In this document: in pieces, positions 1-6,560 of the stretch | How the letters are laid out: each line of letters opens with the position of its first letter | Position numbering within the stretch: the stretch's first letter is position 1 | Assembly (NCBI GenBank): GCA_964508655.1 | Contig: CAZDUO010000082.1 | Coordinates: forward strand, 1 to 16,622 | Direction: 5' to 3' | DNA length: 16,622 bases | Source: VBAS01 sp964508655 | GTDB taxonomy: Bacteria > Bacteroidota > Bacteroidia > Chitinophagales > Chitinophagaceae | Translations under genes and position numbers: made by a program | The notes under the pieces: generated by a model | Told to the model about the DNA's origin: nothing | What the model saw: only the letters and a program-made list of their open reading frames with translations | Database searches by the model: none

Positions 1-928
1 GTCTTTCAAAATGATAGGCCAGTGGTGTGACGCCGCTTTGTGTGGCATTGCGGTAGGGCTGAACCACTGCATCGGCTGCGCACAAATAATACCGCACATC
101 AGCATCGGGGATGAAATCAGTTTTCAGTACCAGTTGTTCTTTTATTTCCAGCCTGTCAATAAGTTCCAGGTACCGGCTTTTATCTTCATAAAACTCCCCG
201 GCCACCAGTAATTTCAGGTTTGCGATTTCAGGTTTCGGATTATTTTTCAGCAAACTCATGGCTTCAAGCAGCAGGTCAAGCCCTTTGTAATTCCTGATAA
301 ACCCGAAGAAGAGGATGATTTTTTCATTTTTACCCAACCCTAATTTTTCCCTTGCTTCGGCTTTTGAAACCGCTGTGCCAAAATTATCATACAGCGGATG
401 CGGCACCAGCATCGCCGGCTTGTTCTTCTCAAAACTGCGCAGGTCACCCATCACATTTTCACTCATGGTTATAAAAGCATCGCAGCTTTTCAGAAAATAA
501 CGGGTAAATGTTCTGTCGCCGGGGCGGTGCTCATGCGGAATCACGTTGTCGGCAATGCAGATGATTTTTGTATGCCGGTTTTTTCTTATCCTGCGCAGAA
601 TGGTTCCCAGCGCCGGTCCCATAAACGGAATCCAGTATCGCACCACCACGATGTCCGGCCGCTCATTTCTCAGTTTATTGCCCACCCGTAGCCAGTTAAA
701 CGGATTAATTGAATTAATTAATGAGCGGATGACAATGCCCTCCGGCGGCGGTTCTTTACTGTATTGCGATTTGCCGGGGAAAAAAAGCGACGGGTATTGC
801 AGGGAAAATGAGCAAATAGAACAAGCATGACCCCAGTGAATAAATTCCCTGGCCAGACGATGATTAAACGTGGTGAGGCCCCCGCCCCGCAGCGGATGGC
901 CGGGTCCTATGATGATGATGGTGCTCAT
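1..928 (-). CDS. GT4-type glycosyltransferase, C-terminus cut by window edge
   Basis: Reading the minus strand from the ATG at 928-926 gives 309 uninterrupted codons to the window edge. The N-terminus is MSTIIIIGPGHPLRGGGLTT, a Rossmann-type first strand with a Gly-rich loop, as in the acceptor-side domain of GT-B enzymes. Around residues 200-225 there is the nucleotide-sugar domain signature FFGFIRNYKGLDLLLEA. Near the edge is QPYRNATQSGVTPLAYHFE, the position where GT4 enzymes carry their donor-binding Glu/Gly segment; here it is a Gln-Ser-Gly-Val variant common in Bacteroidota (from memory). The protein should be cytoplasmic or membrane-associated and transfer a sugar from a nucleotide donor; acceptor unknown. 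Its start overlaps the stop of the upstream GT2 gene by 1 nt (TAATG), so the two are probably translationally coupled. About 60-80 residues are probably missing beyond the edge. Family is clear; substrate is not. Confidence 0.88.
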   Translation of the reverse strand, partial: MSTIIIIGPGHPLRGGGLTTFNHRLAREFIHWGHACSICSFSLQYPSLFFPGKSQYSKEPPPEGIVIRSLINSINPFNWLRVGNKLRNERPDIVVVRYWIPFMGPALGTILRRIRKNRHTKIICIADNVIPHEHRPGDRTFTRYFLKSCDAFITMSENVMGDLRSFEKNKPAMLVPHPLYDNFGTAVSKAEAREKLGLGKNEKIILFFGFIRNYKGLDLLLEAMSLLKNNPKPEIANLKLLVAGEFYEDKSRYLELIDRLEIKEQLVLKTDFIPDADVRYYLCAADAVVQPYRNATQSGVTPLAYHFER

Positions 929-1869
929 TAAAAACCCGCCTTCTTTTCTATAAGATAAGAATTGCGGCCCGGCGCATTTCTTGAAATCAGTTCGCCGATG
1001 AAGCCGGCCAGGAAAAGCTGTACACCGATGATGGTGGTGGCAAGTGCAATATAAAAACCGGGTTTATCAGTGAGGGTGAATACCGGGTCAATAATCTTGC
1101 GGATGATGAGATAGAGCGAAATGAGAATGCCGATAAAAAAGAAGACAGTACCCCACAAACCGAAAAAATGCATAGGTCGTTTGGAAAACCGGCCGACAAA
1201 AGAGATTGAAACCAGGTCGAGAAACCCATTGATGAACCGCTCCCAGCCGAATTTGGAAACGCCGTATTTCCGGGGCCGGTGCTCTACGACTTTTTCGCCC
1301 ACTTTTTTAAAGCCCGACCACTTGGCAATTACCGGTATGTAACGGTGCATTTCGCCATACACTTCAATGCCCTTCACCACTTTTTTGCGGTAAGCTTTCA
1401 GTCCGCAGTTGAAATCGTGCAGTTTGATGCCGGAAGTTTTTCTTGTCACTGCATTGAAAAACCTGGAAGGGATGTTTTTTGTCAGTGCATTGTCGTAGCG
1501 GATTTTTTTCCAGCCGCTCACAATGTCAAAATCCCCTTCCAGCAGCATGCGCCGCAACTCCGGTATTTCATCGGGGCTGTCCTGCAGGTCGGCATCCATC
1601 GTTATCACCACTTCGCCTTCAGCAGCACGGAAGCCTTCATTCAGCCCGGCCGATTTGCCGTAATTGCGCTGGAATTTTATGCCCTTGATATTTGGATTTT
1701 TGCTGCGCAGTTCTTCAATCACTTTCCACGAACTATCAGTGCTGCCGTCATCCACAAAAATGATTTCGTAGGAAAAATTATTTTCCTGCATCACACGGGC
1801 AATCCACCCGCTGAGTTCCGGCAGCGATTCTTCTTCGTTGTAAAGCGGTATGACGAGTGAGAGGTCCAT
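928..1869 (-). CDS. GT2-family glycosyltransferase, polyprenyl-phosphate sugar transferase type
   Basis: 313 aa. The N-terminal GT-A domain opens with MDLSLVIPLYNEEESLPEL, has the UDP/GDP-sugar-binding DDGSTD at about 40-45 and the metal-binding MDADLQD at 91-97, followed by SPDEIPEL. This is the pattern of DPM1/GtrB/ArnC-like enzymes that load a sugar onto polyprenyl phosphate. Two C-terminal hydrophobic helices (about 233-260 and 270-297) anchor it in the inner membrane, as in GtrB/ArnC. The length matches the family. The ATG (1869-1867) overlaps the stop of the DUF4199 gene by 1 nt (TGATG), and its own stop overlaps the next start by 1 nt, so it is the middle of a coupled chain. The paired GT4 gene suggests a lipid-linked glycan or surface polysaccharide role (inference). 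The sugar cannot be read from sequence. Confidence 0.9.
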   Translation of the reverse strand: MDLSLVIPLYNEEESLPELSGWIARVMQENNFSYEIIFVDDGSTDSSWKVIEELRSKNPNIKGIKFQRNYGKSAGLNEGFRAAEGEVVITMDADLQDSPDEIPELRRMLLEGDFDIVSGWKKIRYDNALTKNIPSRFFNAVTRKTSGIKLHDFNCGLKAYRKKVVKGIEVYGEMHRYIPVIAKWSGFKKVGEKVVEHRPRKYGVSKFGWERFINGFLDLVSISFVGRFSKRPMHFFGLWGTVFFFIGILISLYLIIRKIIDPVFTLTDKPGFYIALATTIIGVQLFLAGFIGELISRNAPGRNSYLIEKKAGF

Positions 1870-2444
1870 CAGGAAACAGAACCGGTATTCGTTGGAAATT
1901 CTTTCCCTTTTTTATTCAGCACAGATCCGCTGATAAGCGAAACAATCATACCCAGGAATAAAGTAATGGCTATGCCGGTGACGGCCTGGCGTACCGGGTT
2001 TTGATTTTTCAGCCTGTCAATCATTTTTTCCTTTTGCTCTTCAGGCATATTCATGTTTTCATACACCTGCTCCGTAAGTTTTATGGATTCTTCTCTTGCA
2101 CCGGGATCAATAACCTGTGAATAAAGCAGGGAGAATGCAGTGGATACAAGCGAAATAATCAGTGTGGCCAACAGCCCGTGTGCTACTAATTTTTTGTAGG
2201 TATAATCCGGAGTTATCTTCCTGTAATCTCTCATGGCTTTTATAATGCAGATGATAAAGATGGCTGCAATAATAAGAAACGAGATGATGGAGACACCAAG
2301 AAACTTCATCGGGTTGATGCTGTCGGCAGCCGCAACTGCTTTTTTCATCATCGACGTGAAATACATCTGCATGCCCAGGCCCACCAGGATTAATACGGCT
2401 GCGCCAATTAAGCCGTACATCAAAGCAGGGTTTTGCTTTTTCAT
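1869..2444 (-). CDS. DUF4199 domain membrane protein
   Basis: 191 aa, starting MKKQNPALMYGLIGAAVLIL. Four hydrophobic segments are visible, at about 8-28, 48-68, 88-108 and 153-173. A charged amphipathic stretch with EEQKEKMIDRLKNQNP lies before the last helix. This layout and the neighbourhood (dihydroorotase homologue upstream, GT2 glycosyltransferase downstream) are those of the Bacteroidota family DUF4199, assigned from memory. The function is unknown; it is predicted to be an inner-membrane protein. It starts 11 nt after the dihydroorotase-like stop and its stop overlaps the GT2 start by 1 nt, so it belongs to the same transcript. There is no recognisable catalytic motif. The conserved link to a membrane-anchored GT2 could mean an accessory role in lipid-linked sugar handling, but this is only association. 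Confidence 0.82.
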   Translation of the reverse strand: MKKQNPALMYGLIGAAVLILVGLGMQMYFTSMMKKAVAAADSINPMKFLGVSIISFLIIAAIFIICIIKAMRDYRKITPDYTYKKLVAHGLLATLIISLVSTAFSLLYSQVIDPGAREESIKLTEQVYENMNMPEEQKEKMIDRLKNQNPVRQAVTGIAITLFLGMIVSLISGSVLNKKGKEFPTNTGSVS

Positions 2445-2455
2445 GGTTAAAAATT

Positions 2456-3721
2456 TTAAGAATTCAAAAATACTTGGTCTTTATTAATTATCCCGGCTAC
2501 TTTTCCGGTAAACTCTTTTCCTGTAAAAGGCGAGTTTTTCGACTTTGAGCGGATATTTTTTTCTTCATACACCCATTTTTTCCCGGGGCAGAACAACGTG
2601 AGGCAGGCAGCTTCATTTTCTTTTACCGAAACGTTTTTCAACCCGAATAGTTTTCTCGGGTTAATGGATAACAACTCAACCCATTTTTCTTCCTTTAACT
2701 GCGGCAGGCAGCTTTTTAAAACAGCATAGGCGGTTTCAAGCCCGGTCATGCCGTGTTTTGCATATTCAAATTCCACATCCTTGCTGTCAGCTTCATGGGG
2801 CAGGTGATGGGTGGCAATACAGTCCACCGTGGCTTCTTCTATAGCTTTTCGCAATGCTTCCCTGTCTTCAGCCGGCCGCAGGGGAGGATTAACTTTCAGA
2901 CAAGTATCATAACTGCGCAGGTCATCATCGGTAAAATAAAGATGATGCGGTGTGACAGAGCAACTAATACTTATGCCGCCCTGTTTTCCTCTTTTGATAT
3001 ATTCCAGTGATTTTTTGGTTGTGACGCCGGAGAAATGAAGTTTTGATTCGGCATAGCGGGCCAGCTTGATATCCCTTGCCACTATCAATTCTTCAGCCAT
3101 TGATGGTTTTCCCGGCAGGCCAATTTGGGTGGAAACAACGCCTTCATGCATCAGTCCATGCGGGTTGATGCTTTTATCATCCGGCACCTGGATGATGATG
3201 CCATTAAAAGCTTGTACATATTGCAGCGCTTTCACCAGCAAACCGGCTGATTGAATACAATAGATGCCATCGCCAAAAGCCACAGCGCCGCTTGCTTTCA
3301 TATCATACATTTCGGCCAGTTCGGCGCCATCAGTATTCCTGGTTACTGCACCGATGGGATGAATGTTTACCGGCAGCGGTTTTGATTTCTGCACGAAATA
3401 TTCCACCTGGCTTTTTGTATCAACCGCCGGCCTGGTATTTGGAATTACAAACACATCGGTAAACCCGCCGGCAGCAGCAGCCAGGCTACCCGATTCGATG
3501 GATTCTTTATATTCATAACCGGGATCGGCAAAGTTGGCAAACACATCCACCCAGCCTGGAGAAACATGCAGGCCATCAATATTGATTTCCTCATCAGCCC
3601 TGAGTGATAGATTTTTACCGATTTTTTTTATGATACCGTTTTCAATGAAGATATCTGCAGATTGCTGGTTGAAGGGAGAGGTGGGATCCACAACCCGGGC
3701 ATTCTTAATGAGAATATTCAT
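2456..3721 (-). CDS. Dihydroorotase-like protein lacking catalytic metal ligands (pseudo-dihydroorotase)
   Basis: 421 aa, amidohydrolase fold, clearly homologous to class I dihydroorotase along its whole length: HVSPGWVDVFANFADPG (52-68), IPNTRP (93-98), QSAGLL (157-162), VNPPLRP (277-283) and IATHHLPHE (302-310). Key residues differ. The metal-binding HxH of the PGFIDxHVHLREPG motif is F61/N63 and the substrate Arg is Ala65. The His of the HCED motif is Val179, the second His of the LHxxHVST motif is Gly232, and the catalytic Asp of TDHAPH is His305. It is therefore probably inactive as dihydroorotase. Non-catalytic homologues are known to support aspartate transcarbamoylase assembly in Pseudomonas; whether that applies here is unknown. 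The ATG at 3721 was chosen because it begins the usual N-terminus (MNILIKNARVVDP); a 22-codon extension upstream lacks family features. No pyrB is nearby. Annotation pipelines will probably call it pyrC. Confidence 0.85.
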   Translation of the reverse strand: MNILIKNARVVDPTSPFNQQSADIFIENGIIKKIGKNLSLRADEEINIDGLHVSPGWVDVFANFADPGYEYKESIESGSLAAAAGGFTDVFVIPNTRPAVDTKSQVEYFVQKSKPLPVNIHPIGAVTRNTDGAELAEMYDMKASGAVAFGDGIYCIQSAGLLVKALQYVQAFNGIIIQVPDDKSINPHGLMHEGVVSTQIGLPGKPSMAEELIVARDIKLARYAESKLHFSGVTTKKSLEYIKRGKQGGISISCSVTPHHLYFTDDDLRSYDTCLKVNPPLRPAEDREALRKAIEEATVDCIATHHLPHEADSKDVEFEYAKHGMTGLETAYAVLKSCLPQLKEEKWVELLSINPRKLFGLKNVSVKENEAACLTLFCPGKKWVYEEKNIRSKSKNSPFTGKEFTGKVAGIINKDQVFLNS

Positions 3722-3773
3722 TAAGCGGCGAAGATAAAGGTTGTTTTCGGTACGGAAAAACCAGCCCGTAAAC

Positions 3774-3797
3774 AAAAAAGACCCCACAAGAGGTCTT
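3774..3797 (-). terminator. Rho-independent terminator after tRNA-Pro(CGG)
   Basis: On the minus strand AAGACC (3797-3792) pairs with GGTCTT (3783-3778), with an 8-nt loop, and the stem runs into six T (3779-3774). It begins in the CCA end of tRNA-Pro(CGG), so it ends the tRNA transcript before the dihydroorotase-like gene. Confidence 0.65.
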
Positions 3798-3873
3798 GGT
3801 CGGGCAGACTGGATTCGAACCAGCGACCCCTACGTCCCGAACGTAGTGCGCTACCGGGCTGCGCTACTGCCCG
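3797..3873 (-). tRNA. tRNA-Pro, anticodon CGG
   Basis: A full cloverleaf can be folded on the minus strand: acceptor CGGGCAG with CTGCCCG, D stem GCGC/GCGC with an AGCCCGGTA loop, anticodon stem CTACG/CGTAG with loop TTCGGGA giving anticodon CGG, and T arm GCTGG-TTCGAAT-CCAGT. The discriminator is A at 3800, and CCA is encoded at 3799-3797. The body is 74 nt plus CCA. The tRNA decodes CCG. It starts directly after the T run of an upstream hairpin. Confidence 0.97.
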
Positions 3874-3900
3874 AAAAAACAGGAACCATCCGGGTTCCTG
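3874..3900 (-). terminator. Terminator-like hairpin between the two tRNA-Pro genes
   Basis: On the minus strand CAGGAACC (3900-3893) pairs perfectly with GGTTCCTG (3887-3880) around the 5-nt loop CGGAT, followed by six T (3879-3874). This has the form of an intrinsic terminator for tRNA-Pro(GGG). The T run abuts the first base of tRNA-Pro(CGG) at 3873, leaving no room for a separate promoter between them. It may therefore be leaky or act as a processing signal. Confidence 0.6.
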
Positions 3901-3907
3901 AAGTCGG

Positions 3908-3936
3908 GTGGATCCCGATTCAATCGGGATTACCAC
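3908..3936. repeat. Inverted repeat (12-bp stem, 3-nt loop) downstream of tRNA-Pro(GGG)
   Basis: GTGG + ATCCCGAT, loop TCA, ATCGGGAT + (TA bulge) + CCAC on the plus strand: an 8-bp perfect stem extended by 4 bp across a 2-nt bulge. No T run follows on either strand, so it is not a standard terminator. In the tRNA transcript it would lie 9 nt after the 3' end of tRNA-Pro(GGG), so an RNA-processing role is possible (inference). Confidence 0.5.
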
Positions 3937-3944
3937 TTACATCG

Positions 3945-4018
3945 TCGGGTGGACTGGATTCGAACCAGCGACCACTTGCACCCCATACAAGTGCGCTACC
4001 GGGCTGCGCCACCACCCG
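3945..4018 (-). tRNA. tRNA-Pro, anticodon GGG
   Basis: Cloverleaf on the minus strand: acceptor CGGGTGG with CCACCCG, D arm nearly identical to the neighbouring tRNA-Pro, anticodon stem CTTGT/GCAAG with loop ATGGGGT giving anticodon GGG, and T arm GCTGG-TTCGAAT-CCAGT. Discriminator A is at 3945. It is 74 nt long. Unlike its neighbour, CCA is not encoded (the next bases are CGA), so it would have to be added after transcription. It reads CCC and CCU. Confidence 0.97.
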
Positions 4019-4161
4019 AATACCTTTAAGGCAGGCTGCAAATCTATGATTTATTTGTTTTGGTTAAAACTCAAAGTTCATCTTTCAAAACAGGGTATCT
4101 TTTTGAAAATGTTTTTTATTTTGAAAAATAACCCGCTGCCATCAATTTTGTCTACACACTA

Positions 4162-5193
4162 ATGAACATCGTCCATATAAAAGAACCTCTCACACTTGAA
4201 AACGGGCAGGTATTGCCTGAACCGGTCATTGCATATCATACCTATGGTAAACTGAACCCCACTAAAGATAATGTGGTTTGGGTTTGCCATGCTCTTACTG
4301 CCAACAGCGATGTGTTCAGCTGGTGGCCGGGCATGGTGGGTGAAAACTGTGTAATCAATCCCAACGAACATTTTATCATTTGCGCCAATTTCATCGGCAG
4401 CTGCTATGGCAGCAGCGGGCCGTTGACAACAAATTCCGAAACCGGCAAACCTTACTATTCCTCCTTTCCAATGATAACTATCCGCGACATGGTGAATGGT
4501 TTGATAGTGCTGCGCAAAAAACTTGGCATTGAAAAAATAAACCTGCTGATGGGTGGCAGCATGGGCGGCTACCAGGTGCTGGAGTGGTGCCTGATGGAAC
4601 CCGATGTGATAGAAAACGGATTTGTAATTACCACATCCGCTTCGGAAAGCGCCTGGGGTATTGCCATTCACACGGCACAACGGCTGGCTATTGAAGCCGA
4701 CCAGACATGGAAAGATGAATTACCCGATGCCGGTAAAAACGGATTAAAAGCTGCCAGGGGAATCGGGATGCTTACTTACCGCAACTATAAAATTTTCCGG
4801 CAAAAACAATCCGATACTGATTTTTCGAAGACAGATAATTTCAAAGCTTCATCCTACATACTGCACCAGGGAAATAAGCTGGCCGACCGGTTCAATGCCC
4901 AGAGCTACTGGCTGATTACAAAATCAATGGACAGCCACAACATTGCCCGCGGACGATTTGCCACACTGGAAGAAGCGTTGCACCAGATTAAACAACCGAT
5001 TCTCATCATCGGTATTGACAGCGATATACTCTGCCCCCTGACAGAACAGAAATTTCTTGCCACACATATTCCCCATGCCACGCTTCACATTATTTCTTCC
5101 GATTACGGGCACGATGGTTTCCTGGTAGAAGCAGAATCTATATCACGGCATTTGTTTGAGTGGATGGAGAAGGGGAGTTTGAAGATGGTATGA
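4162..5193 (+). CDS. metX: Homoserine O-acyltransferase (MetX, acetyltransferase type)
   Basis: 343 aa alpha/beta hydrolase of the MetX family. It transfers an acyl group from acyl-CoA to homoserine, the first committed step of methionine synthesis, in the cytoplasm. Visible markers: VCHALTAN (41-48), ANFIGSCYGSSGP (75-87), the nucleophile elbow GGSMGG with Ser133, the acid residue in GIDSDILCP (Asp288) and the catalytic His in YGHDGF (His327). Length is slightly below that of larger MetX proteins, but all triad positions are present. The ATG at 4162 gives the family N-terminus; no Shine-Dalgarno is evident, as usual for Bacteroidota. It converges with metZ, the enzyme that uses its product. 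Whether the donor is acetyl-CoA or succinyl-CoA cannot be settled from family membership alone. Confidence 0.93.
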   Translation: MNIVHIKEPLTLENGQVLPEPVIAYHTYGKLNPTKDNVVWVCHALTANSDVFSWWPGMVGENCVINPNEHFIICANFIGSCYGSSGPLTTNSETGKPYYSSFPMITIRDMVNGLIVLRKKLGIEKINLLMGGSMGGYQVLEWCLMEPDVIENGFVITTSASESAWGIAIHTAQRLAIEADQTWKDELPDAGKNGLKAARGIGMLTYRNYKIFRQKQSDTDFSKTDNFKASSYILHQGNKLADRFNAQSYWLITKSMDSHNIARGRFATLEEALHQIKQPILIIGIDSDILCPLTEQKFLATHIPHATLHIISSDYGHDGFLVEAESISRHLFEWMEKGSLKMV

Positions 5194-5202
5194 GTGTTTG
5201 TT

Positions 5203-5303
5203 GATTCGATGATTAAATTGCTATATGGCTAAATTGCTGTTTAAAGTTGCACAAAAACAATCCAACAATTCAACAATTTAACCATTTGCCAATTCAACAC
5301 TTG
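5203..5303. repeat. Inverted array of degenerate 8-nt repeats between metX and metZ
   Basis: The right arm has six octamers in exact 8-nt phase from 5256: AACAATCC, AACAATTC, AACAATTT, AACCATTT, GCCAATTC, AACACTTG. The left arm from 5203 has GATTCGAT, GATTAAAT, TGCTATAT, GGCTAAAT, TGCTGTTT, which match the reverse complement of the right arm in the same phase (GGTTAAAT, TGTTGAAT, TGTTGGAT). Together they form an imperfect palindrome at the tail-to-tail junction; the last unit runs into the metZ stop codon. It could fold as a bidirectional terminator or be a decayed intergenic repeat element. Confidence 0.6.
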
Positions 5304-6460
5304 TCCAACGCCTGTAAAATATCATTCAGAATATCCTCCCGGTGTTCAAGCCCGACGGAAATTCTGATGAGGCCCGGTGTGATGGCTACGGCCTGCCGCT
5401 CTTCTTCTGTAAGCTTTGCATGCGTTGTGCTGGCGGGGTGTGAAGCAATGCTCCTGGTATCACCAAGATTAGCTGTCATGGAAAGCATTTGCAGGCTGTC
5501 GAGAAATTTTTTACCGGCTTCAAAACCGCCCTCCGGTTCAAAACAAAAGATGCCGCCGCCATTCAGCATTTGCTTTCGGGCAATTTCATACTGAGGATGC
5601 GATGGAAGGAAGGGGTATTTCAGACATTTGATTTTGGAATGATTCTGCAGTTGTTCTGCAATCCATAATGCATTGGCTGCATGCCGCTCCATTCTTACAT
5701 CCAGTGTTTCCAAACTTTTGCTCAGCACCCAGGCATTGAATGGCGATAAGGCAGGTCCCGTATTTCGGCAAAACAAATACACTTCCTGTATCAGTTCTTT
5801 TTTACCAACAATAATTCCGCCCAGCACACGGCCCTGCCCATCGAGCCATTTGGTGGCGCTGTGAATTACAATGTCGGCACCAAGCGCAATGGGCTGCTGG
5901 CCGAGCGGTGTGGCAAAACAATTATCCACATTTAAAATAATGTTGTGGCGTTTTGCCATCTCAGCCAAAGCTTTTATGTCCACTATTTCAAGTCCCGGGT
6001 TGGTGGGAGTTTCCACATAAATCATTTTTGTATTGGGCCGTAAGTTTCTTTCCCACACTTCAATACCCGCTGACGCATCAACATAGCTGTGCTCAATACC
6101 GTATTTAGAAAGGTATTTGGTGATGATGTTATGCGTGCTGCCAAACAAAGCCCGGCACGAAAGCAGGTGATCGCCGCTTTTCATCAGGGCCATAAATGAA
6201 CCAAATACGGCACTCATACCTGAAGCGGTGGCATAACCGGCTTCGGCGCCTTCCAACACACACATTTTAGCGGTAAATTCCTGCACATTGGGATTGCTGA
6301 AGCGGCTGTAAATATTATCATCGGTTTCGTCGGCAAAAGCTGCCCGCATTTCTTCAGCCGTTTCGAAACAAAAACTGCTGGTAAGAAACAGCGGCACAGA
6401 ATGCTCCATTTCATCCGTTCTGCTCACCTGTGTCCGGATTGCTTTTGTAATCGGGTGCAT
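5294..6460 (-). CDS. metZ: O-acylhomoserine sulfhydrylase, MetZ-like (Cys/Met metabolism PLP enzyme)
   Basis: 388 aa, fold-type I PLP enzyme of the Cys/Met metabolism family. Landmarks: YSRFSNPNV (51-59), ATASGMSAVF (77-86, phosphate-binding region), YVETPTNPG (148-156), NVDNCFATP (187-195, PLP-ring Asp189) and HSATKWLDGQGR (200-211), with Lys204 as the Schiff-base lysine. The SATK-LDGQGR form is typical of MetZ rather than MetB or MetY. It most likely makes homocysteine directly from O-acylhomoserine and sulfide. Its partner enzyme metX converges on it. A near-perfect -7 box (TATCTTTG) sits 25 nt upstream of the ATG. Cystathionine gamma-synthase activity cannot be excluded by sequence. Confidence 0.9.
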   Translation of the reverse strand: MHPITKAIRTQVSRTDEMEHSVPLFLTSSFCFETAEEMRAAFADETDDNIYSRFSNPNVQEFTAKMCVLEGAEAGYATASGMSAVFGSFMALMKSGDHLLSCRALFGSTHNIITKYLSKYGIEHSYVDASAGIEVWERNLRPNTKMIYVETPTNPGLEIVDIKALAEMAKRHNIILNVDNCFATPLGQQPIALGADIVIHSATKWLDGQGRVLGGIIVGKKELIQEVYLFCRNTGPALSPFNAWVLSKSLETLDVRMERHAANALWIAEQLQNHSKIKCLKYPFLPSHPQYEIARKQMLNGGGIFCFEPEGGFEAGKKFLDSLQMLSMTANLGDTRSIASHPASTTHAKLTEEERQAVAITPGLIRISVGLEHREDILNDILQALDKC

Positions 6461-6484
6461 ATTGTTTTTCAGCTTTTAAAAAAT

Positions 6485-6492
6485 CAAAGATA
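6485..6492 (-). promoter_or_regulatory. Bacteroidota -7 box upstream of metZ
   Basis: The minus strand reads TATCTTTG, an exact match to TAnnTTTG, 25-32 nt upstream of the metZ ATG at 6460. I could not see a good TTTG-type -33 element at the usual spacing, so the promoter is likely but unconfirmed. Confidence 0.45.
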
Positions 6493-6560
6493 AGTAACCA
6501 TGCTCAGGACCTTTCTTTATTTTTACCTGTACGATGAAGATTTAACCGCAACTGAGCGCC

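Noticed and set aside
1279..1860. 193-codon plus-strand ORF antisense to the GT2 gene
   Set aside because: It is a shadow of a well-supported glycosyltransferase with catalytic motifs in the other strand.
3722..3787. 22-residue N-terminal extension of the dihydroorotase-like protein
   Set aside because: It reaches back to the terminator of tRNA-Pro(CGG); family proteins start at MNILIKNARVVDP.
3721..3936. Open frames on both strands across the tRNA-Pro genes, including peptides with FESSLPD- or WIRTSDP-like text
   Set aside because: These are translations of tRNA sequence, a well-known source of spurious ORFs.
4081..4130. Repeated TTTTGAAAA tracts and TATCTTTTTG upstream of metX as a promoter
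   Set aside because: The -7 match is imperfect and no -33 element is at the right distance; AT-rich Bacteroidota leaders often contain such strings.
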